Assembly: GCA_052143835.1 (NCBI GenBank)
Contig: JBKQRV010000136.1
Span: 1 to 64,000 of the forward strand
DNA from: DASPPM01 sp052143835
GTDB taxonomy: Bacteria; Pseudomonadota; Alphaproteobacteria; JACZXZ01
DNA length: 64,000 bases
Direction of reading: 5' to 3'
Numbering within the stretch: position 1 is the first letter of the stretch; the number at the start of each line of letters is the position of its first letter. The notes beneath the pieces were generated by a model that worked only from the letters and a program-made list of their open reading frames with translations, searched no databases and had not been told where the DNA came from. Positions 49,360 to 59,599 of this stretch are shown here, one piece after another. Made by a program: the position numbers and the translations under genes.

Positions 49360-50907
49360 ATGACCAGTAGCTCGAACCGCGTCGTCATATTCGACACCAC
49401 GCTGAGAGACGGCGAGCAGTCGCCCGGCTGCTCCATGAACCTCGAGGAGAAGCTGCGCGTGGCGCAAGTGCTTGAGGAAATGCGGGTCGACGTCATCGAG
49501 GCCGGCTTCCCCATCGCGTCCAACGGCGATTTCGAGGCCGTGCGCGAGGTGGCCAAGGTGATCAGGACCTCGCGCGTCGCCGGGCTCGCGCGCGCGGCGC
49601 GGCGCGACATCGACCGCGCCTGGGAGGCCCTCCAAGGCGCCGCGCGTCCGCGTCTCCACACCTTCCTCTCCACCAGCCCGCTCCACATGAAGTACAAGCT
49701 CCAGATGGAGCCGGAGCAGGTCCACGAGGCGGTGGTCGACAGCGTGAGCTACGCCCGCAGGCTGTGCGACGACGTCGAGTGGTCGCCGGAGGACGGCTCG
49801 CGCACCGAGCACGATTTTCTCTGCCGCTGCGTCGAGAGCGCGATCAAGGCGGGGGCCGGCACGATCAACATCCCGGACACGGTCGGCTACGCCGTACCGG
49901 AGGAGTTCGCGGCCCTTATCGCCATGCTGATGAACCGCGTGCCCAACATCGACAAGGCGGTCATCTCGGTCCATTGCCATAACGACCTGGGGCTCGCGGT
50001 CGCCAATTCGCTCGCCGCCGTGAGGGCGGGAGCGCGTCAGGTCGAGTGCACCATCAACGGCATCGGCGAGCGCGCGGGCAACGCCTCGCTCGAGGAGATC
50101 GTGATGGCGCTGCGCACGCGCCACGACGCGATGCCCTACACGAGCGGGATCAAGACCGAGCTCATCACCAAGGCCTCGCGCCTCGTCTCCACCATCACCG
50201 GCTTTCAGGTCCAGCCCAACAAGGCGATCGTGGGCGCCAACGCCTTCGCGCACGAGGCGGGCATCCATCAGGACGGCGTGCTCAAGAACGCCCAGACCTA
50301 CGAGATCATGACGCCGGAGTCGGTGGGGCTCAACCGCTCGACGCTCGTCATGGGCAAGCATTCGGGCCGGCACGCCTTCCGCGAGAAGCTCAAGGAGCTG
50401 GGCTTCGAGCTCGGCGACAACATGCTCCAGGAGGCCTTCCGCCGCTTCAAGGAGCTGGCGGACAAGAAGAAGGACGTATATGACGAAGACATCATCGCCC
50501 TCGTCGACGACGAGGTCGGGCGCAGCAAGGACCACATCAGGTTCGTCTCGCTCCAGGTCGTCTGCGGATCGAAGGGGCCGCAAACCGCCGATCTCGAGCT
50601 CGAGATCGACGGCACGGTCAAGCTGGCGCATGCAACCGGGGACGGTCCAGTCGATGCGACGTTCAATTGCATCAAGAAGCTCGTTCCCCACACCGCCCGG
50701 CTGCAGCTCTTTCAGGTGCAGGCCGTGACCGGAGGCACCGACGCGCAGGCCGAGGTGACCGTGCGCCTCGAGGAAGAGGGCAAGACGGTGAACGGTCAGG
50801 GCGCCGATACCGACACGCTCGTGGCGTCGTGTCGCGCTTACGTCCACGCCCTCAACAAGCTGCTGATCAAGCGGGAGAAGACCGAGCCTGCGGCACTCTC
50901 GGCTTGA
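49360..50907 (+). CDS. leuA: 2-isopropylmalate synthase LeuA
   Basis: LeuA condenses acetyl-CoA with 2-oxoisovalerate at the start of leucine synthesis. The 515-residue product has the HMGL-like TIM-barrel with the metal/catalytic motif DTTLRDGEQSPGCSM, SVHCHNDLGLAVANSLAAV, and NGIGERAGNASLEEI. The leucine-sensing C-terminal domain occupies about 385-510 (DLELEIDGTVKLAHATGDGP). The length is typical of the long form. GCGGAGG precedes the ATG by 9 bases. Confidence 0.97.
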   Translation: MTSSSNRVVIFDTTLRDGEQSPGCSMNLEEKLRVAQVLEEMRVDVIEAGFPIASNGDFEAVREVAKVIRTSRVAGLARAARRDIDRAWEALQGAARPRLHTFLSTSPLHMKYKLQMEPEQVHEAVVDSVSYARRLCDDVEWSPEDGSRTEHDFLCRCVESAIKAGAGTINIPDTVGYAVPEEFAALIAMLMNRVPNIDKAVISVHCHNDLGLAVANSLAAVRAGARQVECTINGIGERAGNASLEEIVMALRTRHDAMPYTSGIKTELITKASRLVSTITGFQVQPNKAIVGANAFAHEAGIHQDGVLKNAQTYEIMTPESVGLNRSTLVMGKHSGRHAFREKLKELGFELGDNMLQEAFRRFKELADKKKDVYDEDIIALVDDEVGRSKDHIRFVSLQVVCGSKGPQTADLELEIDGTVKLAHATGDGPVDATFNCIKKLVPHTARLQLFQVQAVTGGTDAQAEVTVRLEEEGKTVNGQGADTDTLVASCRAYVHALNKLLIKREKTEPAALSA

Positions 50908-51113
50908 TCGCGACTATTCGGACCGAGAAATTCGTGATACGCCAGGGCCTCTCACCCTGCCGCCGCTTCGCGATGGGATTGAGCCGCAGAGCGGTCAAGG
51001 CCGCGAGGCGGGTCGATGCAAGCGCGAGGCGGGCGGGTGAGGGGTTAGTCGCGATTTTGAGAGCCGGCACTCGATACCCGGTTCGGGAATAGAAGCTCGA
51101 GGAAGTGATTCGT

Positions 51114-52154
<1,041 letters not shown>

Positions 52155-52247
52155 TGCTATATTTCAACGGGCGAAGGGCGGTTACGCCGGGCTGCCGGCG
52201 TAGGGGACCTTTCGGCGGATCAGGGCGCTCAACGAAGGGCGAGGGAC

Positions 52248-53144
52248 GTGAAGCCGCGTGGCGGTTCGATCATGCGCTACGCAGCGCCGCTCAAGGCGGC
52301 GGCGCAGCGCTTTGCCTTCCTCATGCTGATCGCGGGTGCGGTCGGCCTCATCATTCTCGGCAAGGCCGATGCCATCCTGATCGAGCGCCTTCGTGTCGCG
52401 GTGACCGACGCCTTCGCCCCCATTCTCGCGGGCCTCGCCCGGCCGATGGCAACCGTCGAGCACGCGATCGACGAGGTGCGCGCGCTCGTACATTTGCGCT
52501 CCGAGAACGAGCGTCTGCGGCAAGACAACGCCGAGCTCAAGCGCTGGGAGCAGCTGGCGCGCGAGCTCGCGGCCCAGAACCAAGCCTTGAGAGAGACCCT
52601 GAATTTCGTGCCGCACAGCGAAGAGCGCAGCATTACCGGACGCGTGATCGCGGATTCCGGCGGTGCCTTCGTGCGCAGCCTGCTCGTCGACGCCGGCACG
52701 CGCGACGGCGTCGCCAAGGGCCAGGCCGTGGTGGTGGGCCAGGGCCTCATCGGGCGCATCGCCGAAGTGGGCGACATCTCCTCGCGCGCACTCCTCATCA
52801 CCGACCTCAATTCGCGCATTCCGGTGGTCGTCGAATCGACGCGCGACCACGCCATCCTTGCGGGCGACAATACCGACCTGCCGCGGCTCCTTTATCTTCC
52901 GCCCAACCTTTCGCTGGCGCCCGGCACGCGCATCGTCACCTCGGGCGACGGCGGGGCGTTCCCGCCGGGTCTGCCGATCGGCACCATCTCCTCGGTCGGT
53001 GACGGCGGCGTACGCGTGCAGCCCTTCGCCAACTGGAGCCGGATCGAGTACGTCCGCATCATCGATTACGGCCTCAAGGGCATCCTGGGCCCGCTCGATC
53101 CGCTGCCCGCCCCCGTCCGCGGCAAACGCGCGGCGCGGCCGTGA
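52248..53144 (+). CDS. mreC: Rod-shape protein MreC
   Basis: MreC is a bitopic periplasmic protein that links MreB to PBP2. The 298-residue product begins at GTG and has a membrane helix at about 24-42, a coiled coil at about 80-115 (SENERLRQDNAELKRWEQLA), then the MreC beta domain with FVRSLLVDAGTRDGVAKGQAV-like core and GLIGRIAEVGDISSRALLITD. The stop overlaps the mreD start (GTGA). Confidence 0.94.
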   Translation: MKPRGGSIMRYAAPLKAAAQRFAFLMLIAGAVGLIILGKADAILIERLRVAVTDAFAPILAGLARPMATVEHAIDEVRALVHLRSENERLRQDNAELKRWEQLARELAAQNQALRETLNFVPHSEERSITGRVIADSGGAFVRSLLVDAGTRDGVAKGQAVVVGQGLIGRIAEVGDISSRALLITDLNSRIPVVVESTRDHAILAGDNTDLPRLLYLPPNLSLAPGTRIVTSGDGGAFPPGLPIGTISSVGDGGVRVQPFANWSRIEYVRIIDYGLKGILGPLDPLPAPVRGKRAARP

Positions 53145-53656
53145 TCGCGGTGCTTGCACTCCAGCTCGACCGCGCGGCGCGCAGGCTGTTTCCTTTTGCG
53201 CTCTCAGCCCTTCTTGTCGTCTTGAGCGTGGTGCCGCTGCCGGTTCCGGGTTACGGGCTCGTCGTGCCCTCCTTCGCGCTGATGGCGGTCTATTACTGGG
53301 CGATCCATCGGCCGGATCTCCTGCCGGCGCCGGCGGTCTTCGTCCTCGGGCTGCTCGAGGACATCCTGACGGGGGCGCCGACCGGCCTCAACACCCTCGT
53401 CCTCCTCCTTGTCTACGGCGTCATGCGCAACCAGCGCCGGCCGTTCCTCGGCAAGCCCTTCGCGGTCATGTGGTTCGGCTTCTTCGTGGTGGCCCCCGCG
53501 GCGAGCTTCGCTCACTGGCTCTTCGCCTCGGCACTCGCCGGCCGGCTCGTTCCGGCGCACACGGCCTTCATCCAGTGCCTGCTGACGCTCGCACTCTATC
53601 CGTGGCTGACCTGGCTCTTTGCCGCCGGCCAGCGCGCCTTCCTCAGGCGCAACTGA
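53141..53656 (+). CDS. mreD: Rod-shape membrane protein MreD
   Basis: The 171-residue product is a small multi-pass membrane protein of the elongasome with five or six hydrophobic segments (for example LSALLVVLSVVPLPVP and VFVLGLLEDILTGAPTGLNT, the latter the MreD family motif GLLEDxxxGxPLG-like). Its GTG start is coupled to mreC and mrdA follows 7 bases later. Confidence 0.92.
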   Translation: MIAVLALQLDRAARRLFPFALSALLVVLSVVPLPVPGYGLVVPSFALMAVYYWAIHRPDLLPAPAVFVLGLLEDILTGAPTGLNTLVLLLVYGVMRNQRRPFLGKPFAVMWFGFFVVAPAASFAHWLFASALAGRLVPAHTAFIQCLLTLALYPWLTWLFAAGQRAFLRRN

Positions 53657-53663
53657 GCTCCCG

Positions 53664-55556
53664 ATGCAGCTCGATCAATTCCAGAGCAAGCAGTTCGGCC
53701 GCCGTGCCGCCTTCGTCGTAGGCGGCAAAGTGGCGCTGCTCTCGGCCCTCGTCGCCCGCATGTACTATCTCCAGGTCCTGCAGTCGGAACGGTATCAGAC
53801 GCTTGCCGAGGACAACCGCATCAATCTGCGCCTCCTGCCGCCGCCGCGTGGGCGCATCCTCGACCGCTTCGGGCGGCCCGTGGCGCTCAATCGGCAGAAC
53901 TACCGCGTCGTCATCGTGCCGGAGGACGCCGGCGACCTGAGCGCCACCCTCGACCGCCTGGCCAAGGTCGTGCCCTTGGCGGATGCCGAGCGGCGCCGCG
54001 TGTTGCGCGATGCCGAGCGCAATCGCCCCTTCGTCCCGATCACGGTGCGCGAAAACCTGAGCTGGGAGGAGTTCTCCCGCGTCGAGGTCAACATGCCCGA
54101 TCTCGCGGGCGTGCGCACCGAGGTCGGCCGCATCCGCGATTATCCTTACGGCCCGTCCTTCGCCCACATCGTGGGATACGTGGCCACGGCGTCCGACAAG
54201 GAGCTCGATGGCGATCCGCTCCTCGAGCTGCCGGACTTCCGCATCGGCAAGGCGGGTGCGGAGAAGGTCTACGACTTGGCATTGCGCGGCTCGGTCGGCA
54301 CCTCGCAGGTCGAGGTGAACGCGCGGGGCCGGGTCATCCGCGAGCTCGCGCGCGACGAGGGCGAGCCGGGCAAAGACGTGACGCTCAGCATCGACTTCGG
54401 CCTGCAGCAGTACCTTACCCAGCGCATCGCGAATGAGCGCAGTGCCGCCGCCGTGCTCATGGACCCGCACTCGGGCGAGGTGCTGGCCATGGCCTCGACC
54501 CCGAGCTTCGAGCCCAACGAGTTCAACGAGGGTCTTTCGGCCGCGCGCTGGCAGACGCTCACCAGCGACCCGCTTTCCCCGCTCACCAACAAGGTGATCG
54601 GCGGACAGTATCCGCCGGGGTCGACCTTCAAGGTGGCGGTGGCGCTGGCGGCGCTCGAGTCGGGCGCGACCACTCCGAACACCAAGTTCAATTGCCCGGG
54701 CTACCTCGAGCTCGGCGATACGCGCTTCCATTGCTGGAAGCCCCAGGGCCACGGCCTGCTCGACATGCACGGCGGCATCAAGAACTCCTGCGACGTCTAC
54801 TTCTACGAGACCGCTCGGCGCACCGGCGTCGATCGCATCGCCGAGATGGCGCGCCGTCTCGGCATGGGGGCGATAACCGGCATCGATCTCACCGGCGAGC
54901 GGCCCGGCCTCATCCCGACGCGCGCGTGGAAGAAGGCGACGCTCGGGCAGGCCTGGACGCAGGGCGAGACGCTCGTCACCGGCATCGGACAGGGTTTCGT
55001 GCTGACCACGCCGCTTCAGCTCGTGCTCATGCTCTCGCGCGTGGTGAACGGCGGCAAGGCGGTGGTTCCGCGCACCGTGCGCAAGCCGCCCGAGGGCGGC
55101 CTCATCCAGGCGAGCTTCGCGGAGGGCGAGCCGCCGCCCTCGCTCGGCATTGCCGACGCCTCGCTCCAGGTCCTCTTGAGCGGCATGAACGCGGTCGTCA
55201 ACGAGGGCGGCACCGCGCACGGCGCCCGCATCGCGCAGTCCGGCATGGAGATGGGCGGCAAGTCCGGCACCTCGCAAGTGCGCCGCATCACCGCCGCCGA
55301 GCGGGAGCACAAGAAGCGTGGGCCCGAGGACCGGCCCTGGCGCGAGCGCGACAACGCGCTTTTCATTGCCTACGCCCCCGTTTCGGCGCCGCGCTATGCC
55401 TGCGCGGTCGTCATCGAGCACGCGGGGAGCGGCGGCTCGATCGCAGCAGCCCCCATCGCCCGCGATCTCCTCATCGAGGCGCAGACGCGCGATCCGCTCT
55501 CCGGCAGGCCGAGCGAACCCTTGGCCGGGCGCGGCAAGCAAGAGGTGCCGAGCTGA
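53664..55556 (+). CDS. mrdA: Elongation transpeptidase PBP2 (MrdA)
   Basis: PBP2 crosslinks lateral wall peptidoglycan in concert with RodA. The 630-residue product has an N-terminal membrane helix (about 15-33), a pedestal domain starting at PRGRILDRFGRPVALN, and the transpeptidase domain with S320-TFK in PPGSTFKVA, SCD in KNSCDVYFYE, and KSGT in GGKSGTSQV. The conserved zinc-site-like segment FNCPGYLELGDTRFHCWK, typical of PBP2, is present. Its stop overlaps the rodA ATG (TGATG). Confidence 0.97.
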   Translation: MQLDQFQSKQFGRRAAFVVGGKVALLSALVARMYYLQVLQSERYQTLAEDNRINLRLLPPPRGRILDRFGRPVALNRQNYRVVIVPEDAGDLSATLDRLAKVVPLADAERRRVLRDAERNRPFVPITVRENLSWEEFSRVEVNMPDLAGVRTEVGRIRDYPYGPSFAHIVGYVATASDKELDGDPLLELPDFRIGKAGAEKVYDLALRGSVGTSQVEVNARGRVIRELARDEGEPGKDVTLSIDFGLQQYLTQRIANERSAAAVLMDPHSGEVLAMASTPSFEPNEFNEGLSAARWQTLTSDPLSPLTNKVIGGQYPPGSTFKVAVALAALESGATTPNTKFNCPGYLELGDTRFHCWKPQGHGLLDMHGGIKNSCDVYFYETARRTGVDRIAEMARRLGMGAITGIDLTGERPGLIPTRAWKKATLGQAWTQGETLVTGIGQGFVLTTPLQLVLMLSRVVNGGKAVVPRTVRKPPEGGLIQASFAEGEPPPSLGIADASLQVLLSGMNAVVNEGGTAHGARIAQSGMEMGGKSGTSQVRRITAAEREHKKRGPEDRPWRERDNALFIAYAPVSAPRYACAVVIEHAGSGGSIAAAPIARDLLIEAQTRDPLSGRPSEPLAGRGKQEVPS

Positions 55557-56710
55557 TGGCAAGCCTCGGTCACATCCGCGGCGAGGTGCGCATGTCGCTT
55601 GCCGAGAAGCTCTGGCAGGTGAACTGGAGCCTGGTGCTCCTTGTGGCCCTCCTCTGCGGCATCGGTTTCGCCATGCTTTATTCGGCGGCGAACGGCAGCT
55701 GGGATCCCTGGGCGTCGCGCCAAATGATCCGCTTCGGGGTCGGACTCGTCCTCATGCTCGGCGCGGCACTTGTCGACATTCGCCACTGGATGCGCCTCGC
55801 CTATCCCATCTATTTCGTGGCGCTCGTGCTCCTCGGCGCCGTCGACGTGGTGGGGGCTGACGCCATGGGGGCGCAGCGCTGGCTCGACCTCAAGGTGATC
55901 CAGCTGCAGCCTTCCGAGATCATGAAGGTGGCCCTCGTGCTGGCGCTTGCACGCTACTTCCACGGTGTCGGTCCCGAGCAGATCGGGCGCATCACGGTCG
56001 TCTTCGTCCCGCTCCTCCTGGTGGTCGCCCCGGTGTTCCTGGTCTTGAAGCAGCCCGACCTCGGCACCGCCATCATGCTGCTGGCGAGCGGGGGAGTGCT
56101 CTTCTTCTTGGCGGGCGTGCGCCTGTGGAAATTCGCCGCCGTGCTGGTGGCGGGGCTCGCTGCCGTGCCGCTCGCCTGGCATTTTCTCCACGGCTACCAG
56201 AAGGCGCGCATCCTCACCTTCCTCGATCCGGAGCGCGATCCGCTCGGCACCGGCTACCATATCCTGCAGTCCAAGATCGCGCTCGGCTCCGGCGGCATCC
56301 TCGGCAAGGGCTTCCTCGAGGGCACCCAGAGCCACCTCAACTTCCTCCCCGAGAAGGCGACGGACTTCATCTTCACCATGCTGGCGGAGGAGTTCGGCAT
56401 CATCGGCGGCCTCGCGCTCCTGAGCCTCTATGTGCTGCTCATCGTCTACGGGATCGCCGTGGCGCTGCGCGCGCGCAGCCAGTTCGGACGCCTGCTCGCG
56501 ATGGGGATCACCGTCACCTTCTTCCTCTATGTCTTCGTCAACATCGCCATGGTGATGGGGCTCATTCCGGTGGTCGGCGTGCCGCTCCCGCTGGTCTCCT
56601 ACGGCGGCACCGCCATGCTCTCGATCCTCTTCGCCTTCGGCCTGGTGATCGGCGTCTACGTCCACCGCGACGTCCGCATCGGCCGCCGCGGCGTCGAGAG
56701 CGGGCTCTGA
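55556..56710 (+). CDS. rodA: Elongation peptidoglycan polymerase RodA
   Basis: RodA is the SEDS glycosyltransferase of the elongasome. The 384-residue product has about ten membrane segments and the SEDS motifs GAQRWLDLKVIQLQPSEIMK, KQPDLGTAIMLLASG, KIALGSGGILGKGFLEGTQS, FLPEKATDFIFTMLAEE and PLPLVSYGGTAMLSILFAFG. ATG 55556 overlaps the mrdA stop; a longer open frame upstream is a shadow of mrdA. The operon ends here, 122 bases before the tRNA. Confidence 0.97.
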   Translation: MASLGHIRGEVRMSLAEKLWQVNWSLVLLVALLCGIGFAMLYSAANGSWDPWASRQMIRFGVGLVLMLGAALVDIRHWMRLAYPIYFVALVLLGAVDVVGADAMGAQRWLDLKVIQLQPSEIMKVALVLALARYFHGVGPEQIGRITVVFVPLLLVVAPVFLVLKQPDLGTAIMLLASGGVLFFLAGVRLWKFAAVLVAGLAAVPLAWHFLHGYQKARILTFLDPERDPLGTGYHILQSKIALGSGGILGKGFLEGTQSHLNFLPEKATDFIFTMLAEEFGIIGGLALLSLYVLLIVYGIAVALRARSQFGRLLAMGITVTFFLYVFVNIAMVMGLIPVVGVPLPLVSYGGTAMLSILFAFGLVIGVYVHRDVRIGRRGVESGL

Positions 56711-56832
56711 GGCGGTGCTTTCCGGCGCCGTGGTCAGCGCCGCACCCGCCGCCGCCGGGGCGCGCATCCCGCGGGCGAAGCCTATCGACAAGCCGGGAGG
56801 GCTTTGCTATACCCCCTCGCTCCCACGCTTCG

Positions 56833-56908
<76 letters not shown>

Positions 56909-57083
56909 ATCCCTTCCGGCAAGGCATTCGCCAAGGCCCAGCGGATTTGTCGCCGGCGCCGAGCGTGGTGGCAGGCGAGCCGTCTTCACGCTTTGCGGCC
57001 TCCTTCTCCACATCCGGCGCGCGACGAATATCGGCGCACGCCCGATGAGCCGTTGGCGGCGCGACCGCCGAAGATCGGCGCAG
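56909..57083. other. Intergenic region after tRNA-Lys
   Basis: No gene is seen. I looked for a second copy of the tRNA 3-prime end that could mark an island attachment site, here and up to about 62000, and found none. Confidence 0.5.
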
Positions 57084-57111
57084 AAAAACCGGAGCCGCGC
57101 GAGGCGGCTCC
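57084..57111 (-). terminator. Intrinsic terminator for the accessory operon
   Basis: On the minus strand, an 8-bp GGAGCCGC/GCGGCTCC stem with a 5-base loop is followed two bases later by TTTTT. It lies 121 bases beyond the stop of the GNAT-like gene and fits a Rho-independent terminator for the minus-strand operon. Confidence 0.8.
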
Positions 57112-57231
57112 AGGGAGGTGCAAGCGTGCGCCGTGGCGGTCGGGGCCCGGGACCGCAACGCCTTCCCGACAGGCGTGCGTCCCGCGCCCGGTCACGATCG
57201 CTGCATGGGGCTCACGACGGCAGCCCGCTTA

Positions 57232-58041
57232 TCATGCCGCCGCTGCATCCACGGTCGTCGTGATGGGCTGTCCGAGCGGACGTCCCACGTCGGTCACGTC
57301 GGCGCGCAGAAACGTGGCCATCGCATAGCGGCGCGGGGCCGTCAACAGCATGAACTCGGTCAGCGGCAGCTCGCCATCCGGCTGGTAACCGTCCGAGGGC
57401 CGGTTTCGCCATACTCCGAGCTCGGCCCCCGCGAAGCCGTAGATGTTGTAGGTGTAATTGCGGGCGACCGGCCATTCCGCTATGCCGATGAGCCAGCTCC
57501 AACGCCAATGCACCGCTGCCCAGATGTGAAGAAGACGCATGAGCGGCCGCACGACGGTACCATTGGCTTGATCGCGATCGACGCAGACCGACAGCGAGAC
57601 CACCACCGGACAGGCCTCGATCAGGCGTGCCGTGGGGGCGGTGACCACGCAGCGCTCGCGCTGCCGTGCCATGCCCGGCACATCGTCGTAGTAGAAGCGG
57701 AGGGAAGTCAGCTCCTCCGCCAGCGTCGTCTCGATCCATTTGAGGCGTAAGCCGGCGGAAGCCACCGGATTGTCGCCTCGGTAGAGGAACATGGCGAAGA
57801 AGTTCGTCTCGTTCAGGACGCTCTGGTAGGCGGGATTCACGATTTGGAAGAGGTGCATGCGGTCCTTGCGCGCCTCCTGGAAGCGAACAAGGTGAGCGAC
57901 GTCGTGCGTGGCCCTCGGTTCCAAATCCAACTGCTCGAGCGCGCGCACGAGCGGCGGAACCAAAGTGCGGGAGGCCAATCTGTGTGTGTCTCTATCGATT
58001 CCCTGTCTGGTGAAGCGGAAGTATTGTTGATAGTGGTCCAT
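57232..58041 (-). CDS. Putative GNAT-fold N-acyltransferase
   Basis: The 269-residue product is uncharacterised. Its central part fits a GNAT fold: MHLFQIVNPAYQ and FFAMFLYRGDNPVASAGLRL (beta strands 2-4), LAEELTSLRFYYDD, then VSLSVCVDRDQANGTVVRPLMRLL and WSWLIGIAEW in the place of acyl-donor motif A and beta 5. The usual Q/RxxGxG/A loop is degenerate (DQANGT), so donor binding may differ. It is the last gene of an operon with an acyl carrier protein and acyl-AMP ligase, which suggests acyl-ACP as donor. There is no signal peptide. Confidence 0.55.
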   Translation of the reverse strand: MDHYQQYFRFTRQGIDRDTHRLASRTLVPPLVRALEQLDLEPRATHDVAHLVRFQEARKDRMHLFQIVNPAYQSVLNETNFFAMFLYRGDNPVASAGLRLKWIETTLAEELTSLRFYYDDVPGMARQRERCVVTAPTARLIEACPVVVSLSVCVDRDQANGTVVRPLMRLLHIWAAVHWRWSWLIGIAEWPVARNYTYNIYGFAGAELGVWRNRPSDGYQPDGELPLTEFMLLTAPRRYAMATFLRADVTDVGRPLGQPITTTVDAAAA

Positions 58042-58047
58042 GGCTTT

Positions 58048-59292
58048 TCAACCGTCGTTTGCTAGCGGGATCTCTTTGATAATCTCGGTGGTTGTAAGAA
58101 CCAGTTGCGCGCCGTCGCGGTCCGCGGGGTCCGCGAGTGCCAAGCGCAAATATTCAAGGCCACGACCATCGATCGACACGACATTGTGATAGTAAGTTCC
58201 TTCCGGCTCCTCAACCGCACCGAGAACGTGAAGGCGCACCATCTCGGCGTAGCGGAGGTCCGCGCGCTCGCGGAGGTTCTTGCCCATGACGGTGGGACCA
58301 TAAGATCGGAACAATCCGTGGTGCGTTCCCACCCAAAGGGACGTGACGTTGTCGCCCTCGACACGGAACAATCCCGAGAAATCGAGGAGGCCCAAGCGCG
58401 CGGCGACTTGCGGCAGCCGTCCTGGCTGACGCCCTGCCAGACGCGTGGCGCCGAGCAAGGAGCCGATGCGCTTGCTCTTGATGTGGTCGAGGGAAAGGCG
58501 CTCGGTCCGCCATTTGAAATCTCTACGGCGAGGCCCCATGCTCGGCAGTATTTCCAGCGCCGCGAGCGCGGATGCGACGTTCGGGTGCGTCGCTTCGATC
58601 CACCGCTCGTCGACCTCCACGCGACGCCGCACCGACGTGATGGTATGCTGCTCGGCTAGCAGCCATTCATAGGCGCGAGTCGCCGCGACGCCATCGACGG
58701 CAAGATCGTTGTATGCCAGCGTCACCGACCGGTCTGCCCCTAGCGTAATGGCAATCCATCCCAGATTGCGCATCACGTAGGAGGGCTGATCGGCGGGATT
58801 TTGCTTCGACAGTCCGAGCTTGCGCCGCGCGAATTCCGCATGCCCTGCCGGAGCATGCTCGATGTCGCCGACGTCGGTTGCCCAATACCAACGATCTCCC
58901 ACCGCCTCGCCGGCAAGCTTCACCATAATGCGCTCGAGGAGCTTGGGAAGCGCGCCGTCGAGATTTTTTTCTGAGGCACTCTCCCGTGCGCGCTCGGCCA
59001 AGTCGTGCCGCCCCGATCTTCTCAGCACGAGCTCGAGCACCTCGGGATAGCTGCCCGCAAGCCTCACGAGATCGTACCACGCCTTTGGACAACTTCCATG
59101 CCGATATCGCCCGATGGTCGTCGGATGCCGGTCGGTGATCGGAGCGAGGCGCTTGTTCGCGCCATAGCCATTAGCAATGGAGCGAAGGATATTCGACATG
59201 GCGCTGGCGAATTCCTCGGCTGGCGCGAGCGTGCCATCGCCTCTCTTTTGCTCCGATGCGGCGCGTTTTTGCTTCAATTGCGTGTTGGCCAT
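58048..59292 (-). CDS. Putative HTH regulator with PAS-like C-terminal domain
   Basis: The 414-residue product has no certain family. Residues about 45-85 (RLAPITDRHPTTIGRYRHGS) look like a helix-turn-helix. Residues 130-245 contain a mixed region with RNLGWIAITLGADRSVTL, and 295-405 resemble a PAS_5-type sensor (LGLLDFSGLFRVEGDNVTSLWVGTHHGL through NVVSIDGRGLEYLRLAL). It precedes the GNAT-like gene by six bases. The gap upstream of its ATG contains GGAGG 7 bases away. It may sense a product of the operon; that is inference. Confidence 0.5.
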   Translation of the reverse strand: MANTQLKQKRAASEQKRGDGTLAPAEEFASAMSNILRSIANGYGANKRLAPITDRHPTTIGRYRHGSCPKAWYDLVRLAGSYPEVLELVLRRSGRHDLAERARESASEKNLDGALPKLLERIMVKLAGEAVGDRWYWATDVGDIEHAPAGHAEFARRKLGLSKQNPADQPSYVMRNLGWIAITLGADRSVTLAYNDLAVDGVAATRAYEWLLAEQHTITSVRRRVEVDERWIEATHPNVASALAALEILPSMGPRRRDFKWRTERLSLDHIKSKRIGSLLGATRLAGRQPGRLPQVAARLGLLDFSGLFRVEGDNVTSLWVGTHHGLFRSYGPTVMGKNLRERADLRYAEMVRLHVLGAVEEPEGTYYHNVVSIDGRGLEYLRLALADPADRDGAQLVLTTTEIIKEIPLANDG

Positions 59293-59599
59293 CGTTTGCC
59301 TCCTGGCCGGTCCTTCGCCGGCACGTACCCGATAGCTGAAGTGATAGGTAATAGTACGAGGTTATGGCCGAGTATGTACAATGCATTTTTGCTCTGGGCG
59401 TAATCTTGAGCCCGGCGATTTCTTGGCCGCCTGGCTGGCAGGGCGAGGGTGGAGCTGGAATTTGCCTGCGACGACCGTGTTCTGGCGGCCCCGTGGCCGT
59501 ATCTTCGACCGCCATGATGAGGCTTTAGGGGGCGAATACGAGAGGCCCGCAGGATGTGTATTAGACGGGACTCTCCACTATGGAGCGATCCATCAACCG
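59293..59599. other. Gap between acyl-AMP ligase and regulator genes
   Basis: This 307-base gap interrupts the otherwise tight operon and is AT-richer near 59340-59390. A possible promoter toward the regulator is TTGTAC ... TACTAT (about 59386-59356) with a long 19-base spacer. No gene or clear terminator is seen. A separate promoter here would let regulator and GNAT be expressed apart from the ligase. Confidence 0.4.

Noticed and set aside
57118..57750. Plus-strand ORF opposite the GNAT-like gene
   Set aside because: It crosses the intrinsic terminator and lacks a ribosome site; the minus-strand gene has GNAT-like features and operon context.
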